DNA from: Paenibacillus ottowii
Lineage (GTDB): Bacteria > Bacillota > Bacilli > Paenibacillales > Paenibacillaceae
DNA length: 64,000 bases
Reading direction: 5' to 3'
Assembly (NCBI RefSeq): GCF_006874425.1
Contig: NZ_VIJZ01000002.1
Location: 593,298 to 657,297, forward strand
The stretch's first letter is position 1, and each line of letters opens with the position of its first letter. The position numbers were made by a program, and so were the translations under genes. Below, piece by piece: positions 33,901 through 45,900 of the stretch. The notes beneath the pieces are model-generated. The model had not been told where the DNA came from. It did no database searches and saw only the letters and a program-made list of their open reading frames with translations.

Positions 33901-36892
33901 TTTTCATTTGCAGAATAATTTTAGCGACACCCGCAATCCCTGCGGCTGCCTCCAAATGGCCTATGTTTGATTTTACAGAGCCAATCGCACAAAAGCCTGT
34001 ATCCTGTGTGTCTTTCCTGAAAGCCTGGGTAAGACCAGTAATTTCAATGGGATCACCAAGCTCGGTCCCTGTTCCGTGAGCTTCAATATAACTGACTGTT
34101 CGAGCATTAACACCTGCTTTATCCAGCGCTTCTCGGATCAATTCTCCTTGTGCTACCGGATTAGGAACGGTATATCCGTTCGTTTTTCCACCATGATTGA
34201 TACTGGTTGCCCGAATAACTGCATAAATATGGTCCTTGTCGGCAATGGCCCGAGATAAAGGTTTAAGCAGCACTACGCCCGCACCTTCGCCTGGGACAAA
34301 CCCATTCCCTCCTTCGCCAAAGCTCTTGCATCGCCCTTCTGGCGATAGCATTCGCATTGTGCTTAGAAAAACATAGTTGGAAGGATGAAGATATAAGTTA
34401 ACTCCACCTGCAATGGCAATCTCGCAATCTCCGTTATGAATATGCTCGCAGGCTTCATGGATTGCAGTTAATGACGATGAGCACATGGTATCGACCGAAA
34501 AGCTCGGCCCCTTCAGATTCAAGAGATACGATATTCGGTTTGCTACCGAACTGAAGGATGTACGAGGAAAGATGGGTTTGCCTTGCTCCCACAGCTTGGG
34601 TCCGTATAAATTGAAGCCTGTTGCGGTAATGCCTGCAAAGACGCCAATTCGTCCATTATATTGCGCTGCAAGCTGATCTCTGCTATATCCAGCATCCTCA
34701 AAAGCCTTCCAGCATTCTTCCAGGAATATTCGTTCCTGAGGGTCCATACTCATTGCTTCCCGCGGAGATATATTGAAGAAAAGAGGATCAAAATCTGCAA
34801 AATCCTCCACAAACCCTCCAGATTGGATATAGCTTTTGCCCTTCTCGATAGCTTCCTTCATGTCAGGAGAGTAAAATCCTTCCTTCTTCCAGCGATCCGC
34901 GGGAATTTCTGTAATACAATCTTTCCCCTCTTGTAAATTGCTCCAGTATTCTTCCATATTTTTTGCTTGTGGAAATCGTCCGCTCATACCAATAATGGCT
35001 ATTGGCTCCTGTTTCGCACTGCCTGTGTCTATAGGTGCGCTGCTGACAGATTGGCTTTCTTCTTTTGGCAAAGTTGGCAATGACCATTCGCTATCAGTAT
35101 GCAAGGATACAGGGACGAAGTTTTCTTCCGGCTTCAGCCGTCTTCCAAGTCCTGTCCACCGTACGCATTCCTCATAGTAATCAGCAATAAAATATTCCGC
35201 TACCGCTTCCAACGTCTGATATTCAAAAAATAGGGTCATTGAAATTTCACCAAAAACTCCCTGAAGCTTTTGGTTGAGCCTTGTAATCATGATGGAGTCT
35301 ATGCCGTAGCTCTCCAAAGGCTCACTGACGTCAATCTTTTCAAGGCTCAGCTTGGTCACTTCTCCAAACAATACTTTAAGCTGGTGCAAGGTTTTTTCCA
35401 GAAGCAGTTCGGGATTAATCGATAAAGAAGCTGTTTCTTCAACGTACACGTTCTCCTGTGGCTGAGGCTCCAATAGATGCTTCCGCAATCTGGTCATATC
35501 CCCCTCTAGCACCAGCACCTGCTTCTGGCCAGAGGCCAGGCAATCATATAAAGCCTTGACACCGTTTGAAGTTTGCATGGCCATCATGCCAATACTTTGC
35601 CAGACCTTCTCCGTTTCAGCATCCGCATGCATTCCTCCATCCTTCCAGAGCGGCCAATTGATAGACAACGTCTGTCCTTTGCGCTCCTTGGAAGAGACGA
35701 GGCTGTTTCGATATATGGCATAGGCATCCATAAATGCATTCGCTGCGGCATAGTCGGCCTGACCCGGGTTACCCATAATCCCTGCGATGGAAGAGAAGAA
35801 AATAAAGAAATCAAGGTCTAGCTCCTTCGTCGCCTGATCCAGGTTGACCAATCCGGCTACTTTCGGCGCTATTACTTCCTTGAACTCTTCCTGCGTCTTA
35901 TGAATCATAAAGCGATCCTGTATCACTCCGGCACTATGGAGGATGCCATCAATCCCCCCATGCTCCGCACGGATCTTCAGAATCAGTTGCGAGACCTCTT
36001 CCTTTCGGGATACGTCCACTTGTTTGTATTCTACGAAGGCTCCCAGCGTTTTTAATTCCTCCAATATGACCTGTTTGCCTTCGTCAAGCCTTGAACGTCC
36101 TGCAAGGACTAGCGTAGCTTCTTGGACTCGCCGGGCGATATCTCTCGCAAAAACAAACCCTAATCCTCCTGCACCGCCCGTAATCAAATAAATCCCCCGA
36201 TCCTTCCAGGGCACTCTTCCCGGAGTTTCAGGGGCTTTCATCTCGTTCCAGCGGAGAACCAAGCGTTTACCGTTCTCATACCGTATCCTTTTGTCTTTGG
36301 GGTATAGGCTGTTCTCGTTTAATTTCTTAATGATCTCTTCCAAACCTATAGCTTCCAATTCAATGAATTGCCCTACAATTTTTGGGTTTTCTTTTTCGGC
36401 TGTTTGCAGTAATCCCAAAAGCCCAGCGAAGAGCTGCTGCCCGCTTTGTGAGGAAGCAGCAAGCTGCACCAACACGCTGCCTTTCAGGTTCTTTTTGAGG
36501 ATCATTTGCACTTCTGCAAGCAGTTGAAGGGCATAGCCCTGAAAGCGTTCGTCCATGCCGGTTTTATCGGCATGGAGCTTGATACATCGGGTTCCTTTTA
36601 TGAGCTCTTCAATGCTTCGCTCCGAGATATGATCCAGTTCGCAAAGCACCACCAGATGTTGACTACATTCAAGAAGGGTCGCTTTTTGGAGTGCAGCTTG
36701 CTCTTTCCATGAAGGCTCAAGCATAAGAACTCCTGTATCCGCCATCACTTCGGCCGGAGACCCTGCTTGGCTTTGCAGGGTCCCATTTGAAGTCATTTGA
36801 GCTTGCAGTTGGCGTATTCTGAAGATAGCCTCCTCTTTCTGCATCCGTCCGCTTTTTACCTCGCCCAGAATAGTTTGAAAAAAGTCCTTCAT
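27998..36892 (-). CDS. Trans-AT polyketide synthase, terminal subunit with dead C-terminal KS
   Basis: Multidomain PKS, 2964 aa, without AT domains. Order (approximate residues): docking helices 1-40; KR 55-470; ACP 490-575; KS 629-1067 with Cys804; degenerate DH 1250-1535; KR with GGAKGLG near 1730; three ACPs 2005-2340; dead KS 2364-2798; flank to the stop. The first KR-ACP completes the module begun by the KS that ends the previous protein. No thioesterase, ER or MT is present, and the protein stops at LLPTSPF, the point where the usual LPTYPFARERYW linker begins. ATG 36892 has GGGAGGC upstream and is 31 bp after the previous stop; the frame is open 26 codons further but overlaps that gene. 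Confidence 0.93.
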   Translation of the reverse strand: MKDFFQTILGEVKSGRMQKEEAIFRIRQLQAQMTSNGTLQSQAGSPAEVMADTGVLMLEPSWKEQAALQKATLLECSQHLVVLCELDHISERSIEELIKGTRCIKLHADKTGMDERFQGYALQLLAEVQMILKKNLKGSVLVQLAASSQSGQQLFAGLLGLLQTAEKENPKIVGQFIELEAIGLEEIIKKLNENSLYPKDKRIRYENGKRLVLRWNEMKAPETPGRVPWKDRGIYLITGGAGGLGFVFARDIARRVQEATLVLAGRSRLDEGKQVILEELKTLGAFVEYKQVDVSRKEEVSQLILKIRAEHGGIDGILHSAGVIQDRFMIHKTQEEFKEVIAPKVAGLVNLDQATKELDLDFFIFFSSIAGIMGNPGQADYAAANAFMDAYAIYRNSLVSSKERKGQTLSINWPLWKDGGMHADAETEKVWQSIGMMAMQTSNGVKALYDCLASGQKQVLVLEGDMTRLRKHLLEPQPQENVYVEETASLSINPELLLEKTLHQLKVLFGEVTKLSLEKIDVSEPLESYGIDSIMITRLNQKLQGVFGEISMTLFFEYQTLEAVAEYFIADYYEECVRWTGLGRRLKPEENFVPVSLHTDSEWSLPTLPKEESQSVSSAPIDTGSAKQEPIAIIGMSGRFPQAKNMEEYWSNLQEGKDCITEIPADRWKKEGFYSPDMKEAIEKGKSYIQSGGFVEDFADFDPLFFNISPREAMSMDPQERIFLEECWKAFEDAGYSRDQLAAQYNGRIGVFAGITATGFNLYGPKLWEQGKPIFPRTSFSSVANRISYLLNLKGPSFSVDTMCSSSLTAIHEACEHIHNGDCEIAIAGGVNLYLHPSNYVFLSTMRMLSPEGRCKSFGEGGNGFVPGEGAGVVLLKPLSRAIADKDHIYAVIRATSINHGGKTNGYTVPNPVAQGELIREALDKAGVNARTVSYIEAHGTGTELGDPIEITGLTQAFRKDTQDTGFCAIGSVKSNIGHLEAAAGIAGVAKIILQMKNRKMVPSLHAKVLNPNINFAKTPFTVQQGLAEWKRPILEENGEQREYPRIAGISSFGAGGSNAHIVLEEYISAQKAPSTPQRPVVIVLSAKSDEALKEQAVQLTAAIETNSFSDTDLVNAAYTLQIGREAMDERLAVVVQSVEELRNKLEEFIGGSRNIAQFYRGQVKRNQESLDVVKQEEALDESSDVWNLAEKYGRLSELWVKGMHVDWNRLYSDVQPFRISLPTYPFARERYWISVDEEKPASVAPLYLHPLLHHNTSVLSEQRFSSTFNGQEFYLNNSVVDGRLVLSDGACLEMARTAVEQSLTVQEKGQAGITLKDMVWTHAPVISDQPEIHIGLFPGDQGGIDFKIYSTRTEAGDPVLHCEGSAELETLNRAESLDIQALQMECIDHISPGGDEKAQRLVEANYGSEFQSAEQVYIGHGLVLAKLSLPSGIANTGGLFVLHPYMTSAALQMPLYLLSNDENIMRLTGIGSSKKKLPTAMDRLEIFQECPSEMWALVRYERRYDTNDKALKYDIDLCDEAGSICARMKGVSYKEAEACEKPLGAMMLQPFWKEQAANEETIATIYERHVVILCETDAIAALHVEASLTDVECITLQARMEKVEGRFETYAVQVFEKIQGILINKPKGKVLVQIVMMSENEKLLFSGLCGILKTAHKENPKFYGQLIEVGEMEKNERLIEILRSSSRRPEDSRIRFVEGKRWIPAWNKLEMPASPQIPWKNHGVYLLTGGAKGLGLIFAKEIARQTREVTLILTGRSLLTEDKLAPLEELKALGATVEYRQVDVTQKEAVVGLMEDIQMAYGGINGILHSAGIIKDNYIIKKTSAEFREVLAPKVAGLANLDQASKDMPLDFFILFSSAAGVGGNAGQSDYATANAFMDAYAWYRNTLVSSWERMGKTLSINWPLWKEGGMQPDQETEKALQNVGMYAMRTETGIRALYQSIACISNQAMVVEGDIELISRMMIMEEQLEESGEAVRDQRIGSEDNIVPFSANKAVSVQDEHLLREKTAHYLKTLLSSSIELPAYRIEEDTPLENYGVDSIKSMELTDQLEKTFDQVSKTIFFEYPNIRSLTEYFLKSHLDELIALFGLEQAVTVGVKAATATTAIDTELRPGEEQLRDQVTSYLKRLLSSSTGLPEQRIEEDKNLENYGVDSIKSMEITDQLEETFGSLSRTLLFEYPNIQSLTEYFLESHRDEISTLFSLEQVATVSAKADMASIANDTEPRSGEEWLRDQVSNYLKGLLSSSIGLPEQRIEEDKNLENYGVDSIKSMELTDQLEETFGSLSRTLLFEYPNIQSLTEYFLESHRDELNALFGAEQELVTATSTKSMGIVEHAKAPSPVFRHSPIPSVRVEPKEEARETGAMDIAVIGVSGKYPGAENIHEFWRNLQEGKDCITEVPKDRWDHELYFDKERNKPGKTYCKWGGFLNRIHPLDSSFFHLTPHEVSLMDPMEQLFLETIWSLLESAGYTREVLQKKHQSKVGVYVGATYHKYCTCDTDTDTDAHRVTSFGSVAVANPMSHYFNFQGPSISIDTMSSSSAVAVHMACESLFRGECQIAVAGGGNLLTSPKKYIESSQNQLIGSHEDSRSFADGDGYLPAEGVGAVLLKPLHKAEQDGDCILAVIKSTATNHGGHSNGYTVPNPNAQAQLVEENFLKAGIHPRTVSYVEAAANGSTLGDPIELVALKKSFQKFTDEQHFCAMGSVKSNIGHAEAASGISQLTKTILQLWHRKLVPTIKAEKLNPNLTFSNTPFYLQRELQEWKRPVIELEGEERECPLRATVSSFGAGGSNVHFILEEYIPSPKEAVQLQVADQTEVVVLSDINWERLKAFASQLLEYVERQNELSLHDIAFTLQTGREAMKCRTAIVASSREELLTGLRQLIETVGMGNEPGGAAIPIFIGEGGEDTNTSALLSGKVGEKVSQILLEERNLENIAMYWTQGGRIRWEVLHEGQAVRRILLPTSPF
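28500..29806 (-). other. Non-elongating ketosynthase domain (KS0)
   Basis: C-terminal KS domain of the terminal PKS. The active-site Cys is Ser (DTMSSSSAVAVH; codon AGC at 29288-29290 where other KSs in this locus have TGC or TGT). The first catalytic His motif EAHGTGT reads EAAANGS. The second His (SNIGHAE) is kept. It cannot condense and should only hold or pass on the chain. Confidence 0.85.
29946..30910 (-). repeat. Triple tandem ACP repeat, 339-bp period
   Basis: Three ACP-coding units repeat with an exact 339-bp spacing (113 codons), shown by the shared TCCTCTTCGAT landmark near 30121, 30460 and 30799. Each has the phosphopantetheine site YGVDSIKSM and the FEYPNI(Q/R)SLTEYFL helix. The two copies nearest the C-terminus are nearly identical at DNA level; the first is more diverged, suggesting a recent duplication or gene conversion. 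Confidence 0.85.
32290..33150 (-). other. Degenerate dehydratase domain
   Basis: The DH-fold region after the KS lacks its catalytic residues. HxxxGxxxxP reads NSVVDGRLVLS, so His is Ser (codon 33056-33058) and Pro is Ser. The Asp of the HPSLMDSALQ motif is lost (HPYMTSAALQ). The neighbouring KR appears intact, so a beta-hydroxyl should remain at this step. Confidence 0.75.
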
Positions 36893-36923
36893 CTTCGATT
36901 GCCTCCCAGCATGTAGAAACTTC

Positions 36924-39900
36924 TCATTTACGTATGAATATATTGAAGATTTCATTGGCGGCCTCATCAACAGACATGGCGTCGTTCATCATTTCGTCCA
37001 AGAGTCTGCCGCACAATTGATCATCAAAATCTACATTGCTTTCATTTTGCGGCAGTAATGCATAGGCTTTTAATTGATCCTTACTTACAGATGTCCAATA
37101 ATGCTCTTTAGCAAATGGATAGGTTGGCAGGCTGATACGGCGAGGTACCTTCCCCGTATAAAGTTTTTCCCAATCCAGATTTAGCCCTTTGGCCCATAGC
37201 TCCAGAAGCTTTGTATATTTTCTCTTGGAAACCCAATGTTCAATCAGTTGTTGCAGGTCTTCGTCCCCCGTAAAAATGGATAACGCTTCTTTGTTGCGTT
37301 TTACCTGACCTCTATACAGGTTGAGCATATGGTGGCGTCCGTCCACGAATTCCTTTAATTTCTCCTCAAGATCTGTAATTGAATTCACCAGCATGGCTAT
37401 ACGCTCCTCCATCGGTTCGCGTCCCACCTGGAGCGTATAGGCAATATCCAATAGGCTGGCAGAGGATAGCTGACCCTGAAGAGCCTCAAGCAGTTGGCGC
37501 CCTTTTTCCTTAAGCTGTTCCTCACTCTTGGCTGATAGCACGATCATAGCAGGTCCCTGAGAATCAGGTTCGATTCCTGACGGCTCCTGAACCTCGGGAA
37601 TGTACTCTTCAATCACAATATGAGCGTTGGCCCCACCTGCACCGAAAGACGATATTCCAGCCCGTCTCGGATACTCCTGAGCGATTCCATCCGTTGTAAT
37701 TATCGGTCTCTTCCACTCTTCTAGGCTCTGCTGAACGACAAAAGGAGTATTGTTGAAATGAATTTCAGGATTTAACTTCCTAGAATGTAAGGACGGCACT
37801 AACTGGCGATGCTTAAGCTGCAGCAATATTTTAGTTACTCCTGCAATGCCTGCTGCGCTCTCGGTGTGACCAATATTGGATTTGACCGACCCTATGGCGC
37901 AGAATTGCTTGTCTTGTGTGAATTTCTCAAAAGCCCTAGTTAATCCGGCAATTTCAATAGGATCTCCCAAAGCCGTGCCCGTTCCATGGGCTTCAATATA
38001 ACTGATGGTTCTTGCATCAACATTAGAACGTCGAAGCGCATCCTCAATCAGCTGGGATTGAGCTTGAGGGCTAGGCACGGTATAACCGCTGGTTTTACCT
38101 GAGGCATTGAGCATGCTCCCTTTGATGACACCATAAATATGGTCACCATCTTCAATAGCCTTTTCCAGCGGTTTTAACACGATGGCGCCGACGCCCTCCC
38201 CATCAACGAAACCATCCGCTTGATCTCCGAATGATTTGCATTCGCCAGTTTTCGAAAGCATGGTCATTGCTGACAGCTTGATATAGTGGATTGGGTCTAC
38301 GATCAAATTGACCCCTCCGACAATAGCGCACTCACTGATACCGCTATACAGACTTTCCAAAGCCAGATGGATAGCTGTCAATGAGGAAGAACAAGCCGTA
38401 TCGATGGTCATACTTGGACCTTGGAAATCCAAATGATAGGATATCCGATTGGAAATGGAATTGTATTGAGGCCCCAAACCGTAATTTCCATTCATTACGC
38501 CCGCAAATACGCCCACTTTTCGACTCGCACAAAGATTGGCAGGGGTATATCCGGCATCCTCTATACTTGCGTATGCGGCTTCCAGAAAGAGCCGTTCCTG
38601 CGGGTCCATAGTTTCAGCTTCTGCAGGAGAAATTTTGAAAAATAGCGGATCAAATAAATCGATTCCATCGATAAAACCGCCTGATTTGGTATAGATGGTA
38701 CCTCGTTTTCCTTTTTCTTCGTCAAAGTAGGTCTTCCAATCCCAACGGTCTTTCGGAATTTCAGTGATGCAGTTTTTGCCTTCTTTCAGGTTGTTCCAAT
38801 ATTCCTCCACATTACGAGCTCCTGGATAACGTCCTGACAAGCCCACAATCGCAATTTCGCTGATAGTAGAAGAATGCTCCGTCGGCGTTTTAGCTTTGCT
38901 GACAGACGGCTTAAAGAAGCGTCCTTCCCGTGCAAACCTCATTGGGGCAATATCGATTACCTGTGGAACGGGGACCTCTTCCACTCTGGAAGTTTCTTCG
39001 CTCATCTCGGTCTCCTCCATACCTACCAGCTTCTTTAACGAATCTTTTTGCGTTTGAAGCAGGTACGTAACCAGATCATCTATGGTGTTGTACTCAAAAA
39101 ACAGGGTGCTGGCAAAATCCTCGATGACCTCACGCAAAACATTGGTGATTTGCACAACTAATATCGAATCGATCCCATACTCTTCCAGGGCAACTGTCGA
39201 GTCGATGCTTCCCGGTTCCATTTTTAGCGTCTCACCCAGTAAATTTTTAAAGTAAGCCGTGCTTTTGTTGCGCAGCACATTTTCTGATTCTGCCTGTACC
39301 GCCTCTTTTTTGGGCTGAGCTAGATGTTTCACTGATTCCACTTCAATGGTCCTATTCTCTATCAATATGGATTTCCGTTTTGATTGTCGCTTTTGCCGAA
39401 CCAAACCGTCACTATGGGCTGCAACGATCTGCTGGCCCCAATCATGCGCCTCCTGCGCCGGGAAAAACGCTGTGTGAAAGCCTTCTTTGGCCAAAACGCT
39501 TTTCCACACGTGAGGATACAGTCCAGGGCAGCCGGGAATACGCAATTCCGAATCCTCATACGCCCACCAGCCATCCAGCAATCCGAAGGTAAGATGGGTA
39601 AACACGCTACTGCCCATGAGTTCATTTAATAGAAGCAGGCCGTTGCTTTTCATAACCGCTTTCGCATTGCGTAATGCCTGGCGAATATCTTTCGCCGTAT
39701 GAAGTACATTGGCAGCAATGACAATATCATATTTCCCCGCATCAATACCTTGTCCAGCAATAGGTTCTTCCACATTAAATATTCGATAGCTGAGATACGG
39801 ATTTTCTGGCCCGTACTCTTTTTCCGCATGCATTAAAAAGGCCTTCGAAATATCGGTATAACAATATTCCTGAATGTGTTTGCGATATGGTCGTAATTTG

Positions 39901-42900
39901 AGGAATACGGTGTTACTGGTTCCTCCGGTGCCCGCTCCGATTTCGAGAATTCTAATTTCTGTAGCGGAGTTGGTCATCATTCTCTGCTGAACATAGGCCG
40001 CGACCGTATCGGAAAGAACTTCATTAAAATAGTCGGCGACCAGGCTGTTCTTATAAATCCCTTCCACCAGCTCCATAGAGGAATTAGGGAACATAATTTC
40101 TGTCGCAGGACATTTGCCAGTGATAATTTCAGGCAAAGCCTGCAGCGTTGTCTCAGCCAAATGTACCCTTGCTCGCATCTGCGGATATTTCAGCCATGTA
40201 TGCTTGTGCTCTTCCCATTCCTGCCAGACATCCTCTCTATAAGTCGAGCTGGAATCGTTTCCACCTGAAAAGGCATCATTCATCCGTGCCAGAATTTTCA
40301 CGCTCTCTCCTAGCCATTTGCCATATAACTCAGGCAGTTGATGCTTTTGTTTAAACTCGTCGACAGATTGACGATCTGTCCCTGACAGCCCCATGGACAA
40401 AAGCTGCTCCTGCAGTAGCTTGCCCAGAAGGAGTTCCAATTCCCTTTCCTGCAAGCTACCAGCATCCTCTGCCGCATATTCCTCGGCAAACCGGGCTTTT
40501 GATTTGATTACTGCAGCAATATTTTCTTGTATATCCTTAAAATCCGTATTGTGTGGGTACAGGTCAATGACTTCTGCCGGATTAGTCCCTTCCAACTCCA
40601 AATGCTTTGTTGTTTTCATCAGTCCCATTTGATCCAGTGGTGAAGCAAGCAACGTCTCAAGGGCCTCCATTCCCTCTTGAGGCTCAATAAGTCCGACGCC
40701 GATCTGCGCTAGTCTTGAGTAATTTTCCACCTCTTGCTGCCTGTCTGGGAAAGCATTGTTCTCGTCGTTTCCCCAGTATCCCCAGTTCATGACTTTCACC
40801 GGACAATGCCATTCTTGTGAAAGCCGCTGTGCAAATGCATCCTTAAATGTACATCCAGCAGCATAGCTGCTTTGCCCCGGATTTTTGACATAGGCAATAA
40901 TAGAAGAGAAAAACAACACAAAATCCAGCGGTTCGTTTTGGAAAACCTGAGCCATGCGTACACTGACATCGACCTTTGCCGAAAGTCCGGACCGGAGCCC
41001 TTCCTCAGTCAAGTCTTCCAATCCCTTCTCCAAAAAGGCAATAGCAGAATGGACTACGCCGTTGATCTTGGAGTAACGCTGCTTTATCTCCTCATATGCC
41101 CCCTGCAGCGACCTTTCATCTGTTGCATCTGCCGTAATATAGCATGGAACAGGCCCGAGGCCTTTAAATTCGTCCAATTTAGCTTGAATGGATGCACCCT
41201 TTGACCTTCTGCCTATCCACACCATCTGGGCCTGATAGGTCGAGGCCATATACTTGCTCCATGCCACTCCGATGTTGCCTGCACCACCGATAACCACATA
41301 GACGCCTCCGGTTTTGTACAGCGTCTCTCCTTTTGGGTCTGGAGTCTGCTTAAACGGGATTAACTGCTGGCGATACCACTGCCCGCCTCTAAATACCCAC
41401 ATCCGTCCCTGGCGGTCTGAAGGCAGCGTAAATAGTTCAGATAACGGCCAGTCATAGTCAGATTGCAGGTCTATGATACGAATTCTCCAGTTTGGATATT
41501 CTTTGGCCATCGTGCCTACCAACCCATGTAAACTTGCGTGAGCCGGGTGGACTGTATCTTCCTGATCGATCAACTGAGCCTGAGTGGTTATAGTTGTCCA
41601 GCCTAGCTTTTTCGTTCCATACCCTAGCAGGAGCAGCGCCTTGACCATTCTAAAGAAGAGCAAGACTCCTGCCTCCTGCTCCTCAATCAAGGATTCAGCA
41701 GTGACCGATTCGACAGACATAGTAGGTGCAATCCATAAAATATGGTCAACGGCTCCATATTCTTCAACCTTTGAAGCAACCGTTTCGATGGAATCCTGCG
41801 CCTGAAGCTCCAAAAAATGCACCTTCGGATAATATTCCATGATAGCCTGTCTAACTTTATCCGTACCACCAACAATGACCATTCGGTCTGTTGAAGATGG
41901 GAAAGCTGATTCTTTTCTAAGCGCAACGGGGTCCCATTTGGGGATGAGCATGACAGATCCTGCAAGCGGGTCGGCAGCATGATCTCCTGTGACTGCGCCT
42001 TGGGCATGCTCAGAGCGAAAATCTCCGTCCAGCGCTCGGGTGGATAATCCTGTTATTCTGACACATACGTTCCCTTCCTCATCACACAAGTCAATATTAA
42101 GCTTCTGTACCTTGTTCTCTTTCTGGCTACCCTCGCTATATTGAATCAACGACCACATGGTTGAGGTGCATCCCCCATGGATTTCGATCTCTTGAAGAGC
42201 GAATGGCATGTGAGCCGTATCCTGTGCTGTGCTGCCTGGCATCCCTCCATCTTGGCCCATGATCAATCCAATGGATGCATGCAAGGCTGCATCCATTAAG
42301 CTAGGGTGAAGAACATAGCTGTCAGCCGAATCGGAGAGCATGGAGGGCAATGCCAGCTTGGCCAGTACCTTGCCCGGACGTGTGTACATTTTCTCCACAC
42401 ATCTGAAGGCTGGGCCGTAATCCATTCCGATTTTTTGGAAGATATCGTAGCAGCGCGCCCCCTCATATCCGTGTGGATCAAATTCTGCCTGTAATGCCTC
42501 TAGATTAAGCATCGGGGTTTGTTCCACATTCAACAGCACCGCATTGCCCTGGCTGTGCACGGTATGTCCGCTATCGTCTCCTTCTTGCTTACTGTATACT
42601 TCAAAGCTGATTTTTCCGCCGTCTTCCAGGAATAGTCCGGTGTGTACTGACAATGGCCGATCTCCCACAACAATTGGCCGAATCCAGTTTACATTTTTCA
42701 ACCGGATTCCTGTTGCGCAGTTGTCCTCATCTCCTGTAGAACGTTCCACAGCCGCCCGTATCATCTCAAGATAAGCGACACCTGGGAGAACCCGCTGGCC
42801 TTTTACCATATGATCTTTGAGGAAAAACTCCTCGCCAGTAAACGTTGAGCTGAACCGCTGCTTCAAGAAGTTTGAAGTGTTGTGATGCAATAAAGGTGAC

Positions 42901-45900
42901 AAAAATGAGGACTGACCTAGAGCAGTTGTTGTGCCATCGTTCTTCACCTGATTTACAGGCACCCAATAGCTTTCTCTGGCGAAAGGATAGGTTGGCAAAC
43001 TAATTCTGCGAGGCTTTACTTCCCCATACAGCCTGTTCCAGTCTAACAACAGTCCCGTCACCCAGAGCTCGGCGAGCTTTCCATATTTACCCTTGCTCAC
43101 CCATGCATCCACCATTTTAGCCATATCCTCATCAATTTCCTGGGTGACCAAACCTCCTTTGTTGCGCTTTACCTGCCCTCTATACAATTCCTCTATACCT
43201 ACCTTTTCCAGCAGGAAGCTGTCCAATTTCCAATCCAGCTCTTGGATGGATGTGGCGATGATCGCCAGCCGTTCTTCCATTGCTTCTCGTCCGATCTGCA
43301 GCGTGTAGGCGATATCTGCGATACCTATATGCAGGTCGTCCAGCTCTCTAATGGCTGATAGTAATCTTTGCGCCTGCTCGTTCAGCCTGTCCTTGTTCTT
43401 GGCCGATAGCACGATCATGGCAGGATTAAGAGACGCAGGAGCAGCTTGCAGCTGAGCAGTCTCTGCTGGAATGTATTCTTCGATTATCATATGCGCGTTA
43501 GATCCGCCTGCCCCGAAGGCTGAGACCCCTGCCATCCTTGGGTACTCCTTGATTTCACCATCTATAGATAAGACAGGTCTTTTCCATTCCTCTAATTCCT
43601 GCTGAACTTTAAACGGACTATCACTAAAATCGATATTGGGATTTAACTTGCTTGAATGCAGCGAAGGCACCAATTGTTGATGTTTTAACTGCAACAGCAC
43701 CTTTGTCACCGCGGCAATACCAGCTGCGCTCTCACAATGTCCGATATTAGACTTGGCAGACCCAATTGAACAGAACTGCTTGTCTCTGGTGTAATCCCGG
43801 AATACTTTTTGTAAGCCTGCAATCTCAATTGGGTCACCCAGTGGAGTTCCTGTCCCATGCGCCTCTATATAGCTAATGGCTCTAGGGTGGATTCCCGCCT
43901 CCTGAATGGCCTGCCCAATCACGCTGGCCTGTGCGTTAGGGTTGGGTACGGTATATCCATTGGTTTTTCCTCCATGATTCACCGCAGTACCTTTTATAAC
44001 GCCATATATCTGGTCTCCGTCTGCTATAGCTTTGGCCAGTGGCTTGAGCAGCAAAGATCCGACTCCTTCTCCTGGCACATAGCCGTCACCTTGTCCAAAG
44101 CTTTCACACCGCCCATTGCTTGATGCAAAGCTTCCCTGTCCAAGCAATAGATATTTGTTAGGGTGAACAGAGACGTTGACTCCCCCGGCAACCGCCAGTT
44201 CACATTCTCCATGCTGCAGTCCGTGACAAGCCATATGAATTGCTGTCAGTGACGAAGAGCACATCGTATCCACAGCGATACTTGGTCCTTGAAAATTGCA
44301 ATAATACGATACGCGGTTGGCAATCGCCGAGGCATTTCCGAGAAGTCCAAGCATATTCCCTTTAGCTTGTTCCTGAGCTCCATAAAGCTGATATTCGTGA
44401 TACATCACTCCGACATAAACGCCAACATTGCCTTCCATGCCGCCAAGTCCTTGATCTGAACAAAGCGTTTCCCGCGTATAGCCCGCATCCTCTATGGTTT
44501 CATACACGCATTCCAGGAATAGGCGCTCCTGAGGGTCCATCGTTTCCGCTTCTCTTGGCGAAATGTTGAAAAACAGCGGGTCAAACAAGTCCACCCCATC
44601 AATGAACCCTCCCCACTTGCTGTAGGTTTTCCCAGGCTTCCCTCTGGTTTCATTAAAGTACAGACTGTGGTCCCAGCGTTCCTTAGGAATCTCAGTAATG
44701 CAGTCCTTCCCATCCCTTAGATTTTTCCAGAACTCGTCGGTATCTGCCGCCCCCGGATATCTTCCCGATACTCCGATAATGGCAATGTCCAAGCCTTTCT
44801 TTTCCTGACGGGACTGCATCTCTATTGAGAGAGGCCATGTACGTCTGCGACCCGCAGCTATCGAAGGCAAAGGTTCTAGTGCTGCTTTTGCAGGCATGTT
44901 CGCCACTTTATGAGAAGATGTATTCTTCTCCTCTTTTAAAATGTCCTCTAGCCGGCCGCGATGCGATTCAAGAAAATATCCTGTTAATGAGCGGAGATTA
45001 TGGTATTCAAAAAATAATGTTTTCGGCAGAGAGCCAAACGTTTTCTCCAATTCATTCGTGAGCTGCATGACCAGTATGGAATCAATCCCATACCTGTCCA
45101 TAGGTGCATTTACATTTATACTTTCAACCGGCAGCTTGATTACAGCCGATAGTATTGTTTTCAGATAGTCTTCAGCTTTTTCCCTTAGCCATTCTTCATC
45201 GATAAGCGAAGCTCCCCTGTCTTCCATACCAAAACGGTCTAAAGTCTCTGTTCCCGAAGGTTGTCCAAGAATGGCCGCCTTAATCGTTTGAGAATATCCT
45301 TCAATAACCATGACCTGACTTTTACCCGAAGCCAAGCTTTTATACAAAGCTTTTATTCCATTCTCCGTTTGCATGGCGACCATGCCCAGACTTTGCATCG
45401 CCTTTTCTGTTTCCTCATCGACATGCATGCCCCCATCCTTCCATAGCGGCCAGTTGATCGACAGCGTGTGCCCTTGGCGCTGCTGGTCTGCCACCAAAGC
45501 ATTTCGGTAAGAAGCATAGGCATCCATAAAACCATTGGCAGCAGAGTAGTCAACCTGCCCTACATTGCCAAGACTCCCGGCGCCGGAAGAAAACAGAACA
45601 AAGAAATCCAGAGGCAAGGAACTGCTCGCCTGGTCCAAATGGATTAATCCTGAGACTTTGGGAGTCAGCACTTCTCTAACTTCTTCGATCGTCTTCTTGA
45701 TAATGAAGTTATCCCGGATCACTCCTGCAGTGTGCAAAATACCATTAAGACCGCCAAATTGCCCGACAATGTCATCAATTAACCTGATGACCGATTCTTT
45801 TTGACCCACGTCCACCTGTCTGTACTCTATATGGCCATCCAGCGCCAGCGCTACCAATTCGCTTAACAAGGTCTGCTTATCCGCCGACAGAGGTGATCGT

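Noticed and set aside
36893..36970. 26-codon N-terminal extension of the terminal PKS
   Set aside because: It overlaps the end of the upstream PKS gene, and ATG 36892 has GGGAGGC at proper spacing.
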